A stretch of 64,000 bases of DNA from Ypsolopha sequella (Eukaryota; Arthropoda; Insecta; Lepidoptera; Ypsolophidae). Numbering within the stretch: the stretch's first letter is position 1; the number at the start of each line of letters is the position of its first letter. Position numbers and translations under genes: made by a program. The notes beneath the pieces are model-generated. The model had not been told where the DNA came from, made no database searches, and worked only from the letters and a program-made list of their open reading frames with translations. Positions 34,376-44,289 of the stretch are shown here, in pieces. The stretch covers positions 3,337,501 through 3,401,500 of the forward strand of contig OW203992.1 of assembly GCA_934047225.1 (NCBI GenBank), read 5' to 3'.

Positions 34376-35399
34376 AACCTTATCTTCAAGTAAGTAGTTA
34401 GATATTATTTCAAACCAGCTACTCCGTAACAATGTTTGTAACACGAGACCATATCGGTAAGTTGCATATCTTCGAAATTCTGTCGAAGTAACGTGTCCGT
34501 GCCTTATCTAGCGAATAGATTAAACAAACTATGTGCCACATAATACGCCTCGTTTAGAACACAGGTGTTATGGGTTGCTTCTATGTTGCCAATATACTGC
34601 TTATCTGTTAAGCAAACCCGTGTTTTTAGTATTATAGGTATTAGCAACACATGTGGAGATTGCTGATAGAGTAAAATGTTAAGTTATGAAAACTGGTTTT
34701 AACTTAAGTTTCTGATTTGAGAAAATCTCGCTAAGTTATACTTAAACTACAAATCAGCCAATCACAGCGCTGCATTTCATACTTAGGCACTACTTAACTT
34801 GAAATTCTCAAATATGAAATCGGGGGTTAGTGTTATAAAATTACTGTATACATTTATGACTTAGTGAATAAATAAAACGATTTATTTCTTTATCTATCTT
34901 TGTTGGAGGTGCCCTTCCAAACAATAAATGAATAATAAAGTATGCAAATTAATTATTGGTATATAAATAAATAAATTAAAACTGGTCGGCTATCCCGATC
35001 AAAAATTGTTATAAAGGTGAGCCGTTTTGCAATAATCAAATTAATTATTGATATGGCAAAATGGTGAGAATCTCCAAAACAGGTGTCCAGTTTTCTGATC
35101 CACCGTCAGAACTAGTGAATCTCTGACGGGAACGGAACCCGGTACTTCGAGTTGACGTCGACACTTCCATTCTTATATTTATTGCAAATTATAGCTGCTA
35201 TCCGCGCCATCGCCGCCGCACCTCGATAATGGACTTCACACGACTAGTTAGGGGGGATAATCTGGGATATTTATGTCAAAAATATTTTTTATTACTTTTT
35301 GTTATTGGCCATTTGTAATTGAATCTTATGGCCTCTACAACCTTATGGACAAAAGGAAAGAAAGCCAAGACCGTTCTCGTCCCGTAAACGTTCGGTTTG
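34376..35399. other. Mostly unassigned; one hairpin-repeat fragment
   Basis: Bases 34981-35035 ('actggtcggctatcccgatc', 'ggtgagccgttttgc') are a truncated copy of the hairpin repeat. A B-box-like 'gggaacggaacccggtact' at 35128 may be SINE debris. Nothing else is recognised. Confidence 0.35.
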
Positions 35400-35735
35400 T
35401 GTTAGAGCTCGACTGTGGAGGTACCACCATCATACTCTAACTAAAACCCTCCCGAAGTTGTTCGGGGGACAGCTCTCAAACAGGCACAACCAGGTGGTTC
35501 ACCATGCCGAGGACCGATTGATGGCGGTATATCCATTCTCATTGCCAGCTCTTATATAAAACAGACTGGTGACCGGCAGCGGCGTTACTGATGCGAGGAT
35601 TTCGACACCGCGCTCTCCAACCCGCCCGCCCAGCGTATGTGAGTATAGGCATTTCTTCCAGGAGGAACACCAAGAGTGACGCAATCTTGGAAAAGCCTAT
35701 ATCTAGCAGTAGACGAACCAGGCTGATGGATGGAT
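35400..35735 (+). mobile_element. RTE-type LINE 3' region
   Basis: It ends 'ggaaaagcctatatctagcag' 'acgaaccaggctgatgg' (GKAYI and a stop, then TNQA, in the conserved frame), followed by 'atggatgg'. The upstream block 'gaggtaccaccatcatactc' and 'ggtgaccggcagcggcgtta' is shared with 24845-25165, and 'ctctcaaacaggcac' with 58555-58818. Confidence 0.6.
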
Positions 35736-36023
35736 GGTAGAAAACGTTGAACTAAGGGCCCCCAGCAGGGGGACTTCTGCTCAAGGAAATTAATAATGAA
35801 TGTGACGTTGTCGAACAGTTTCTGTATATATTCTGGGGTTCCAGTGTGATTCCCACATCTGTACGGGTATGCCAAATGTCAGCAAACGCAGCCACTGTCG
35901 AGTCAAACAGCGGATGAACGGAAGAACAGACATCGGATCTTCGTTAATAGGGTTTACCATTTCTACGAAACCTTGAAACTTTAACATAGATGATTAATTT
36001 AAATAATTATCGATGGTTGAGAC

Positions 36024-36177
36024 AATAAAGCCGATTCTCAAGGCTTTAATTTTAGTTTTTGTGCTGTCAAAACATGAAATTTTCCAAAGTAATGTGAGTT
36101 CTGCTCCTAACATTTAAAAACACTTTTTTGCAATGAAGAAGATTTAGTTTTGACACCACTAGTTAAAACTTAAATTA
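36024..36177. mobile_element. MITE (AATAAAGCCGATTCT family), left part, split by the LTR element
   Basis: Begins AATAAAGCCGATTCTCAAGG and is colinear with 25798-25967 until the last bases before the LTR. Its right terminus continues after the LTR element at 43471. Confidence 0.8.
36174..36177. other. Target-site duplication ATTA (left)
   Basis: ATTA precedes the LTR here and is repeated at 43471-43474 after the other LTR. Joining the flanks restores the MITE arm '...cttaaattaacgccttcag'. Confidence 0.8.
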
Positions 36178-37481
36178 TGTCACGTGTGTAGGTGATAAAG
36201 TATTAATACACACGCAAACAATTAAATATTAATTTATTAAAAAAGAGAATATGTAAATTAGGTTAAGTTACTTAATATGTAATTTTTTTAAAAAAACAAG
36301 ATGTGAGACGGTAAAAAAATAGTTTCTCAGGGTGAGGGTGGTTTCAGTCTTAAGTCTTTCTGGTTTTACCCGCACTGGCACTATACCGCACTTCCCTCGT
36401 AGATGTAGTTGACCAAGTCGTGCAGTAGGGTTGGCACGACTGTTCCGGTTCGTGAAATCAAGTTGCTCAGTAGGTCTCCAGGCAGGCACTAGTTGCAGTG
36501 GTCACTAGATGAATCCAGCCGTAGAATTCGTAGATTCCGGTAAGTAGTATTTTGTTCCGGTTCGTGAAACCTGGAATCCGGTTGAAGATTGGACCGTTAC
36601 TAAAGTATCCAGTTGTTTACCTTGACTGCAACATCTTTTGCTAGCAAGAATAGCAATTCGTAGAGGTAATGCGGCAAGGTGCTAATTACAATAAAATGCA
36701 TCAATGATGTGGCAGTCAAGGTTTGAGCAGAAGGACATTGCTAGTGATAAAAAAATGAGACAGTGAATTAATGCTGTATAGATGCATATGAAATATTATA
36801 ATGAAATGAAATTCTACTCGACTAATGAAATAATAATGTGTAAGCTAGCCCATAGATTTATTTAATGATTTACATGAATGTTATTATGATCATAGATTAA
36901 GAAAACAATAGTACTAATGGACGAGCTAGATAATAGATTTAAATTTAGGCACAGACTATGAACATGATATGAACTAATAACGATAACGTCACCATTTCTA
37001 CATGAAATTTAGCTACAATGACAGTAAACAATTGTGAGCAATGAAATAAAATTCAATATGTAATACATACCAACGATAAAACACTTTTAGGCAAAAACAT
37101 AGTTGGATGACATGACAAGGTCATGGCAGTAATTACGACGAGAAATTTGTACTTAGCAATTAAAGCAATAAACACACAACTTACCCAAAGTTGGGATAAG
37201 ACACTATAACAGTATTCACAAATATACGTAGCAAAAGACAAATAAAAAAGAATTTGATAAATCAGCCACAAAGTATTCGACCGTTCCGTAAAGGTCAATA
37301 GACGAATGCGTTCTCCTCTCGCGGCTCCGAAACGTTCTCGAGATTTGAATTTGAAATACGAGTTGGCACGAGTTTGTCCGATCATTTACGAAGCAGCGTT
37401 TAGTATTTGCTTTAGTTAATTTTGGTTTTATTTTAAGGTATATTTTTTAACAATAATGTTTATGATGTAGACAACGTCACA
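36178..37481 (-). repeat. 3' LTR (minus-strand element), 1304 bp
   Basis: On the minus strand it begins TGTGACGTTGTC and ends CACACGTGACA, giving the TG...CA ends. It is equal in length to 42167-43470 with no difference noticed over the lines compared. A minus-strand AATAAA at 36233-36238, 55 bp from the outer end, is a candidate polyadenylation signal. The open frames inside each LTR (73 and 110 codons) are the same in both copies and have no recognisable domain. Confidence 0.97.
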
Positions 37482-37493
37482 GTACCCCCTCTC
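37482..37493 (-). other. Polypurine tract
   Basis: The minus strand reads GAGAGGGGGTAC immediately before the 3' LTR, the position of the plus-strand primer for reverse transcription. Confidence 0.8.
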
Positions 37494-37807
37494 ATAGGTT
37501 AGGATTTTACCTACGTAAAATACGTCTGACTTAATAACCTGCTTGAGTAACAGCACACATTCCTTCTTCCTCAACATACTTCCTCACTTAAAAACCTTTC
37601 ATACGTCATAATCATTGCAAGCAAACATAAATATAAAGTTAACATTAAGTTTGCATCTTTTATTATTGAGTTATCGAAATAAGTTATCCTTCGATCACTC
37701 GCTGTAACTCAAACAAAGATGAAAATTGAATAATGTCTATCGACTTTTAAACAGGTACGGTCTCGAGACAAAAATGGTTTCAGTCAGAGATAAAGGGTAA
37801 AAGTACA

Positions 37808-40800
37808 CTATTCTTTATAATTTTGAAATTTTATGTCTTTGATATGCCAGGCTCCTAAATCACGGCCAGTCATGGTCTCTAAAACATAGACTAACGGAGA
37901 CAATTTGCGTTTCACGCGGCACTTTTCAAACTTAGGTGCGAGCTTTTTAGTAAAGAAGGCTTCTTTATCACTTTGAAAGAAACACCTTTTCCAAACGATA
38001 TCACCGACCTGAAATTCAACATGCTTTCGTCTTAGGTTGTAACGTTGAGCTGTTTTCTGATGACTGTCCCAGAGGGTAGTTTGGACTTTGTTAAAAACGT
38101 TGGCTAGGTGCCCTAAGTTTTCCGCATAAGCATCACGTGGTAGAAATGTGAGCTCATTCGGAACATCATTTTCTAGGTAATGTGATCCACACGTCACCAA
38201 TTCACGTCCATGAACTAGAAAGGACGGAGTATAGCCTGTGACTTCATTTACAGAGTTATTCATTGCAAATTGAATTTTAGGTAAGTTTATATCCCAGGAT
38301 CTGTGGTCATCCTGCACAAAAGTAGCGATAGCAGTGATCACAGTTTTATTGTATCTTTCTACTGTGTTAACTTGGGGAGTATATTTGGGAGTCAGATGAA
38401 CAAATGGTATTTTATACTTAGAAAGAACATTATTCAGTTCTCGACTAACGAATTGACATCCATTGTCCATTATAACAGTCTGGGGAATGCCATGAACCAT
38501 AAAAACATTGTCTTCTAGTATCTTAGACACAGTTTCAGCTGTTGCTCGACGCAAGGGAAACAATAGGCAGTATTTAGAAAAACAACACACTACTACTAGA
38601 ATATAGCAATGCTGTTTTCTGCTGTTGGGCAATGGGCCAACTAGATCAACTGATATGGTCTGAAAGGGACGAGAACAATCCTTAGGTCTACCCATCTTAC
38701 CCAGCGTACCGTGTGTGGCATGTTTGTAGGCTAGACATGTCTCACAGCTGGTTACATACTTTACTACGTCAGCATACATTCCGGGCCAGAAGAATTTAAG
38801 TGCTAAGCGTTTATGTGTTTTAAAAACACCGAAATGTGCTGAAATGATTTCAGAGTGATTTTTAGATATTATGTTATGACGTGATTCTTTAGGAATCACC
38901 TCCTTCCAGTTGAACTCTGTGGTTAGAGCGTTCTTATTTTTAACGTATTTATAGAGAACGTTACCCTCAACCCGGTAATCTGGAAAGCTAGCTGGCGAGT
39001 TTACACAGCCGTTGTAGATGTTGAGATACCAAGTATCAGAAGTCTTGGGTGCTGAAGTAGGAGAAGATGTTGGAGCATGAGAAGATACAGAAGTTGGGGA
39101 AGAGGAAGAAACCACAGCAACTGGGACAGCTCTTGATAGGGCATCAGGTACGATATTGTCTTTTCCACGGCGGTGCATTATATTGAAATTGAACGAAGAT
39201 AAGCGAACACCCCACCTAGCGAGACGACCTGTTGGGTTTGTCAGTGAAAGAAACCACTTTAGAGCCGAGTGATCGGTGTAGACGGAGAACGTTTTACCGT
39301 TATCTAGATAACATCTCCAGTGCTCTAATGCAGTTAGCACAGCTAATGCTTCCCGCTCCGTCACGCTGTAGTTTCTTTCAGCTCCAGTCAAGGATTTGCT
39401 CATAAAAGCAACGGGGTGTTCGACTCCGTCAATCGTTTGGGAAAGTAAGGCACCGACGCCGTAATTACTCGCGTCAGTGTGTACCTCAAATGGATGGTCA
39501 TAGTTTGGACAAGCTAATACAGGGGATTGGACTAGAAGTGACTTTAATTCGAGAAAAGCTTTATCAGCCTCAACAGTCCAGGCAAATGGAGGGGCATTCT
39601 TTTTAGTAGAAGTGAGAATGTTTAGTGGACCTGCCAAAGTACTGAAATTAGGAATAAAGCGTCTGTACCACGATGCCGTGCCTAAAAAACGTTTCAGCTC
39701 CTTCTTGGAAGTGGGTGTAGGGTAGTTTAAAATGGCTTCAACCTTTTTAGGGTCGGTGCGAAGACCTCTGCCATCAACGACATAACCAAGATAGTGAAGT
39801 TCACTCCTGAAAAACTGACATTTGTCAAGACCTATAGTCAAATTGGCTTGACGTAACTTGTCCAGGACACGCAGAAGTAAAGAAACGTGTTCTTCAAAGG
39901 AACTACTAATCATAACGATGTCATCAAGGTACGCGAATGCCTTTAGGTCGAAATTACCAAACAGTTGGTCAACAAGACGTTGTTGAGTTGCAGGTGCATT
40001 TGTCAATCCGAACGGGGTAGTTTTGAAACGGAGTGAACCACGACCTGGAATGTAAAATGCGGTCTTATCTCGATCCTCCTCAGCAATAGGAATTTGCCAG
40101 AATGCTTTAGAGAGGTCTACACTTGATAGATATTTAGCATCCCTAAGGTTATCTAGGATCTCTGACATATAGGGTAAGTTGTAAGCATCCTTTTTCGTCA
40201 CAGAGTTGAGTTTTCTGCTATCAAGACAGAATCTGGGTTGACCGTTGCTCTTGTATACAATAAGAACTGGTGACGACCAAGCACTTTCACATGGCTCAAT
40301 AACATCAAGACCCAGCATTTCGTCAACTTGTTCAGTTAAAATCCGCTGTTTTTCCGGAGACATGCGGTAATAACGCTGTCGAATCGGATGAGCGTCACCG
40401 GTATCGATACGATGTGTAATCAAGTCAGTTCTGCCTAGACCTTTTTGATCAAAAGAGATTTCTTCGAACTGGCTTATCACGCTGTCAGCGATAAGTTTTT
40501 GAGATTCTTCTAAATTATCATAGTTTTGAATAAATTTAGAAGATTTGTCAGCAATTTCGGATAATTTAGAGTCCCAAGAAGACAAATAACTTACACAATT
40601 CAAATATTTCGGACAAATATTGAATTCATTCCAGAAGTCAACACCCAGAATAAGAGATGTGTTAATCTCTGGAATCACATGAGCTTTAATTACTCTAAGG
40701 TTACATTCAAACAGAACGGGTAGAAGAATATATCCGATTGAAGAAATCCTTTGTCCACCGGCAGCAGTAACAAAGATAGTCTGATCAGTGCAAAGAGTAA

Positions 40801-41050
40801 GTCCGTAATTAACTAGTTCTTTATGCGAGTTATTTCCTAATATTGAAACAACAGCACCAGAATCTAATAATCCATACATGTTTAATGACTCGCAGTTATT
40901 AATATTTACTTTCACAAAGGGACGCGGATCATCAATAGGCTTAGAGTGTAAGATTGTAGCAACAGAGTAGGTTTTAAAAAAATTGGTTATAAAATTAAGC
41001 CATTGTTGCCATTCCGATTGGTCAAAATGTTTGCTACAATCACCTACTAG
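37808..41050 (-). CDS. pol: pol polyprotein (protease, RT, RNase H, integrase), made by -1 frameshift
   Basis: The frame is entered from gag at 41050 and runs 1080 codons to a stop at 37808. There is no ATG near its start; the first GTG-headed stretch is codon 46. Numbering from that GTG: aspartic protease LLDSGA (D18); RT with SAWSSPVLIVYKSNG near 211-225 and catalytic YLDD at 329-332; RNase H with HTDAS (D481), EREAL (E522) and TDHS (D548); integrase HHCC finger (H687, H694, C724, C727) and catalytic D757, D817, E853 with 35 residues between the last two. The C-terminus has KLAPKFE and SPLVYVLE, as in gypsy integrases. No stop or frameshift interrupts it, so it looks functional. It acts in cytoplasmic particles and then in nuclear integration. 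Confidence 0.95.
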   Translation of the reverse strand, partial: LVGDCSKHFDQSEWQQWLNFITNFFKTYSVATILHSKPIDDPRPFVKVNINNCESLNMYGLLDSGAVVSILGNNSHKELVNYGLTLCTDQTIFVTAAGGQRISSIGYILLPVLFECNLRVIKAHVIPEINTSLILGVDFWNEFNICPKYLNCVSYLSSWDSKLSEIADKSSKFIQNYDNLEESQKLIADSVISQFEEISFDQKGLGRTDLITHRIDTGDAHPIRQRYYRMSPEKQRILTEQVDEMLGLDVIEPCESAWSSPVLIVYKSNGQPRFCLDSRKLNSVTKKDAYNLPYMSEILDNLRDAKYLSSVDLSKAFWQIPIAEEDRDKTAFYIPGRGSLRFKTTPFGLTNAPATQQRLVDQLFGNFDLKAFAYLDDIVMISSSFEEHVSLLLRVLDKLRQANLTIGLDKCQFFRSELHYLGYVVDGRGLRTDPKKVEAILNYPTPTSKKELKRFLGTASWYRRFIPNFSTLAGPLNILTSTKKNAPPFAWTVEADKAFLELKSLLVQSPVLACPNYDHPFEVHTDASNYGVGALLSQTIDGVEHPVAFMSKSLTGAERNYSVTEREALAVLTALEHWRCYLDNGKTFSVYTDHSALKWFLSLTNPTGRLARWGVRLSSFNFNIMHRRGKDNIVPDALSRAVPVAVVSSSSPTSVSSHAPTSSPTSAPKTSDTWYLNIYNGCVNSPASFPDYRVEGNVLYKYVKNKNALTTEFNWKEVIPKESRHNIISKNHSEIISAHFGVFKTHKRLALKFFWPGMYADVVKYVTSCETCLAYKHATHGTLGKMGRPKDCSRPFQTISVDLVGPLPNSRKQHCYILVVVCCFSKYCLLFPLRRATAETVSKILEDNVFMVHGIPQTVIMDNGCQFVSRELNNVLSKYKIPFVHLTPKYTPQVNTVERYNKTVITAIATFVQDDHRSWDINLPKIQFAMNNSVNEVTGYTPSFLVHGRELVTCGSHYLENDVPNELTFLPRDAYAENLGHLANVFNKVQTTLWDSHQKTAQRYNLRRKHVEFQVGDIVWKRCFFQSDKEAFFTKKLAPKFEKCRVKRKLSPLVYVLETMTGRDLGAWHIKDIKFQNYKE

Positions 41051-42165
41051 TTTTTTGAGTCCCTATGATTGGGGTAATTAGGAGGTTTCTGACAATCAGG
41101 ACAATTTGGGTAAGTGACGTCCTTTTTACCACACTTGAAGCAGAGAGGAAAACGTGGCTCTTTGCACTCTTTCAGTTTGTGTCCATCGGAACGACACCTG
41201 GGACAATATTTCGGTCTGATCGGTATTGAGTTGTGATCATTCTCAATAGCGTTTACTGCAGGTATGGGTTTTTTAAAGGCATAGCTCTCACTATTTTTAT
41301 TAGGATAGTTGTATTTATAGCCGAAGTTTTGTTTACTATTTTGACTGCTCTGTGGCGTGTAATTATTATATTTATTAGAATAGTTACTCGTGGAAGGCCT
41401 GTTGTACGCGAACTCAGGAGCAAGGGTGTCCGAATGAACTTTGGGAGGTTCTCGAAATTGAGAAAATCGGGATTGGTAGTTTTCGTAATTCCGGCACAGG
41501 GAACGTAGTCCATCAATGGATTTTATCTCACCACAGCAAGCTAATGTATTAGCGTAACACGGTCTTATATTGTGTAGCAATATTTCTAATTTATCCTGCT
41601 CTGAAATAGGTTTCGAAAGGCGGGAGAACATACCATGCATTATTGAAAGGTAGATATTAATGTTTTCAGATTCACCTTGAGTACGATTGCGTATTTCAAG
41701 GGACATACGGTAATCATAATCGACCACGTCGAAATCTTGTTCAAGACGAATTAGCAAATCATCCCAATTGTCGACTTCGTCCTTAATACCTCTGAACCAA
41801 TGGAGTGCGTCTTCAGTAAAAATGTCATAGGCCGTAGAAAACATTTTAGCTTCAGACACATTTTTAGCCTCCTGAAACTCCTTGATGCGTTGAATGAACG
41901 AACGAACGCAAGTTTTACCATCATATTTTAGTTTTTGGATGTCAGAGTTAATGCTCCTGTCACAATTGACTGAAATTGTAATATTATCGGGGGTGAAGCC
42001 AGGTTTGACGCTAGTATGCGAAGAGGACTCGCTTGTCTCCTGAGATTGAGAAGAAGTTAATTCCAAGAAAACGCTATAGGAATCGTTAAATGACTTTGTT
42101 GCTTTTTCTAGTGATGAACTTCTTCTCAATCTCAGGAGACAAGCGAGTCCCACGTTGGGCGCCAT
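41047..42165 (-). CDS. gag: gag structural protein
   Basis: 372 codons from an ATG at 42163-42165 to TAG at 41047-41049. The central region (IQRIKEF, ALHWFRG, WDDLLIRLEQDF) is typical of retrotransposon capsids. Near the C-terminus, CPRCRSDGHKLKEC is a CCHC zinc knuckle, followed by a second cysteine cluster (CFKCGKKDV...C..C) in which the His is replaced, a common arrangement in insect gypsy-type gags. The ATG uses the two bases between LTR and primer site plus the first bases of the primer site, with C at -3 and G at +4. An internal start cannot be excluded. The first 47 codons contain both arms of a 33-nt inverted repeat. Confidence 0.93.
   Translation of the reverse strand: MAPNVGLACLLRLRRSSSLEKATKSFNDSYSVFLELTSSQSQETSESSSHTSVKPGFTPDNITISVNCDRSINSDIQKLKYDGKTCVRSFIQRIKEFQEAKNVSEAKMFSTAYDIFTEDALHWFRGIKDEVDNWDDLLIRLEQDFDVVDYDYRMSLEIRNRTQGESENINIYLSIMHGMFSRLSKPISEQDKLEILLHNIRPCYANTLACCGEIKSIDGLRSLCRNYENYQSRFSQFREPPKVHSDTLAPEFAYNRPSTSNYSNKYNNYTPQSSQNSKQNFGYKYNYPNKNSESYAFKKPIPAVNAIENDHNSIPIRPKYCPRCRSDGHKLKECKEPRFPLCFKCGKKDVTYPNCPDCQKPPNYPNHRDSKN
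41050..41056 (-). promoter_or_regulatory. -1 ribosomal frameshift site A_AAA_AAC
   Basis: The minus strand reads TCA AAA AAC TAG in the gag frame. A_AAA_AAC is the canonical X_XXY_YYZ slippery heptamer, and the gag stop follows directly. A -1 slip puts the ribosome into the pol frame at CTA GTA GGT, which is open to 37808. I could not find a convincing downstream stem or pseudoknot by eye. Confidence 0.92.
42026..42149 (-). other. Perfect 33-nt inverted repeat at the start of gag
   Basis: Arms at 42026-42058 and 42117-42149 are exact complements (outer ends GACTCGCTTGTC, inner ends GAGAAGAAGTT) separated by 58 bases. The RNA can form a 33-bp stem just downstream of, and overlapping by 3 nt, the primer binding site. 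The arms encode unrelated peptides (ACLLRLRRSS and TSSQSQETSE). Confidence 0.95.
42147..42164 (-). other. Primer binding site for tRNA-Lys
   Basis: Minus strand TGGCGCCCAACGTGGGAC, two bases inside the 5' LTR. It is complementary to the 3' end of tRNA-Lys (the TGGCGCCCAACGTGGGGC class) with one mismatch. The tRNA sequence is from general knowledge. Confidence 0.88.
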
Positions 42166-42166
42166 T

Positions 42167-43470
42167 TGTCACGTGTGTAGGTGATAAAGTATTAATACAC
42201 ACGCAAACAATTAAATATTAATTTATTAAAAAAGAGAATATGTAAATTAGGTTAAGTTACTTAATATGTAATTTTTTTAAAAAAACAAGATGTGAGACGG
42301 TAAAAAAATAGTTTCTCAGGGTGAGGGTGGTTTCAGTCTTAAGTCTTTCTGGTTTTACCCGCACTGGCACTATACCGCACTTCCCTCGTAGATGTAGTTG
42401 ACCAAGTCGTGCAGTAGGGTTGGCACGACTGTTCCGGTTCGTGAAATCAAGTTGCTCAGTAGGTCTCCAGGCAGGCACTAGTTGCAGTGGTCACTAGATG
42501 AATCCAGCCGTAGAATTCGTAGATTCCGGTAAGTAGTATTTTGTTCCGGTTCGTGAAACCTGGAATCCGGTTGAAGATTGGACCGTTACTAAAGTATCCA
42601 GTTGTTTACCTTGACTGCAACATCTTTTGCTAGCAAGAATAGCAATTCGTAGAGGTAATGCGGCAAGGTGCTAATTACAATAAAATGCATCAATGATGTG
42701 GCAGTCAAGGTTTGAGCAGAAGGACATTGCTAGTGATAAAAAAATGAGACAGTGAATTAATGCTGTATAGATGCATATGAAATATTATAATGAAATGAAA
42801 TTCTACTCGACTAATGAAATAATAATGTGTAAGCTAGCCCATAGATTTATTTAATGATTTACATGAATGTTATTATGATCATAGATTAAGAAAACAATAG
42901 TACTAATGGACGAGCTAGATAATAGATTTAAATTTAGGCACAGACTATGAACATGATATGAACTAATAACGATAACGTCACCATTTCTACATGAAATTTA
43001 GCTACAATGACAGTAAACAATTGTGAGCAATGAAATAAAATTCAATATGTAATACATACCAACGATAAAACACTTTTAGGCAAAAACATAGTTGGATGAC
43101 ATGACAAGGTCATGGCAGTAATTACGACGAGAAATTTGTACTTAGCAATTAAAGCAATAAACACACAACTTACCCAAAGTTGGGATAAGACACTATAACA
43201 GTATTCACAAATATACGTAGCAAAAGACAAATAAAAAAGAATTTGATAAATCAGCCACAAAGTATTCGACCGTTCCGTAAAGGTCAATAGACGAATGCGT
43301 TCTCCTCTCGCGGCTCCGAAACGTTCTCGAGATTTGAATTTGAAATACGAGTTGGCACGAGTTTGTCCGATCATTTACGAAGCAGCGTTTAGTATTTGCT
43401 TTAGTTAATTTTGGTTTTATTTTAAGGTATATTTTTTAACAATAATGTTTATGATGTAGACAACGTCACA
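42167..43470 (-). repeat. 5' LTR (minus-strand element), 1304 bp
   Basis: Same ends and length as 36178-37481 at a constant offset of 5989 bp. Expected to hold the promoter. I could not identify a TATA box or initiator with confidence. Confidence 0.97.
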
Positions 43471-43497
43471 ATTAACGCCTTCAGAATCTGCTTAAAT
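43471..43497. mobile_element. MITE right terminus displaced by the LTR insertion
   Basis: ATTA (the duplicated target) followed by 'acgccttcagaatctgctt' is the right end of the MITE begun at 36024. Compare 'aaagccttcagaatcggctt' at 25944-25963. Confidence 0.8.
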
Positions 43498-44177
43498 GCT
43501 TTTCACCATATCGGTATTTTTGAGTTCTTGGCTTTGATAGTTAGCGGCATAGATTTACATAGGTTGAGACTGCGAAAACTTTGTAACCTAAAAAATAATG
43601 TTGACCTTTCTTATCCATCCTACTTTTTCTCCCTTGGCCTACCTCGCCGTTATTGACACGGGCTCTAAAACCGTGATATCGTCTGATTTATACGCCATTA
43701 CACTCGTTCCGTCTTAACTGATCGTTACCTGCTGATTACACTAATTTTAAATCTCCTCCTTGCGAACAAGATATTTAGAACTGGAAGAAATAGATTAAAG
43801 ATTGTCTGGGCAGTTTTTGGAGACAGCAGGATAAGGGTCTATTCAGTACAAATTGTGCATAACGCTGTTTTTAACGAGAAAAGGATCTATTATTTGAATT
43901 AGGTACGATAATTGAATTTTTTTTTAAGTGTTTACTCGGAATCATGAAAATTACAGAAGAAATCATTTTTCTAGAGCCATTTTGAATAGAATAAGAGTCA
44001 CGGTTCCCCATTACCAAAGGTTAACTGTTAGAGAATACTACATATGTACAATTGTTTCATCTTGTTCGATAAAGAGTTTTATTATTATTATTATATTGAC
44101 CTTTTGATTTGAAAGTATCAGTCCTTTTCAAGAAGATGTTAACCCATTTCCGACACAAGGTAACGTTATTAAATTTT
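43498..44177. other. Unassigned sequence
   Basis: No gene is recognised. An (ATT)n run at 44081-44095 following 'gataaagagtttt' may be a LINE 3' tail. Confidence 0.3.
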
Positions 44178-44283
44178 GAAACGTTATAGGCATCATCACC
44201 GAGGATATCCGAAACGAGCCAAATAAGCATAAGTTTAGGAGGTCTCTTAAAAAGTATCTTTTAGAGACACTCAATAATGAATA
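44178..44283 (+). pseudogene. LINE ORF C-terminal fragment
   Basis: The frame starting 'aacgttataggcatc' reads through PNKHKFRRSLKKYLLETLNN to a TAA at 44281-44283. Short basic endings such as KFRRSLKKYLLE are usual at the C-termini of LINE ORF2 proteins, and an AT-rich tail follows. The upstream sequence is not open. Confidence 0.4.
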
Positions 44284-44289
44284 ATCAGT

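Larger units (their letters stand above)
36178..43470 (-). mobile_element. Complete Ty3/gypsy-type LTR retrotransposon, 7293 bp
   Basis: Two 1304-bp LTRs bracket a minus-strand gag-pol. In 5'-3' order on minus: 5' LTR 42167-43470, primer site 42147-42164, gag 41047-42165, -1 frameshift site 41050-41056, pol to 37808, polypurine tract 37482-37493, 3' LTR 36178-37481. ATTA at 36174-36177 and 43471-43474 is the target duplication. Domain order protease-RT-RNase H-integrase is that of Ty3/gypsy (Metaviridae). No envelope-sized ORF fits in the 326 bp between pol and the 3' LTR. Intact frames and LTRs identical in every stretch compared indicate a recent insertion that may still be active. Confidence 0.97.

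Noticed and set aside
36268..37385. Open frames inside the LTRs (73 and 110 codons) as accessory genes
   Set aside because: They recur only because the LTRs are duplicated. No recognisable protein, and LTR control regions commonly give chance frames.
37482..37807. An envelope gene after pol
   Set aside because: Only 326 bp lie between the pol stop and the 3' LTR, with no long frame.
40913..40915. GTG at 40915 as the pol start
   Set aside because: GTG is not a usual eukaryotic start. The frame is open upstream to the slippery site, so pol is made by frameshift.
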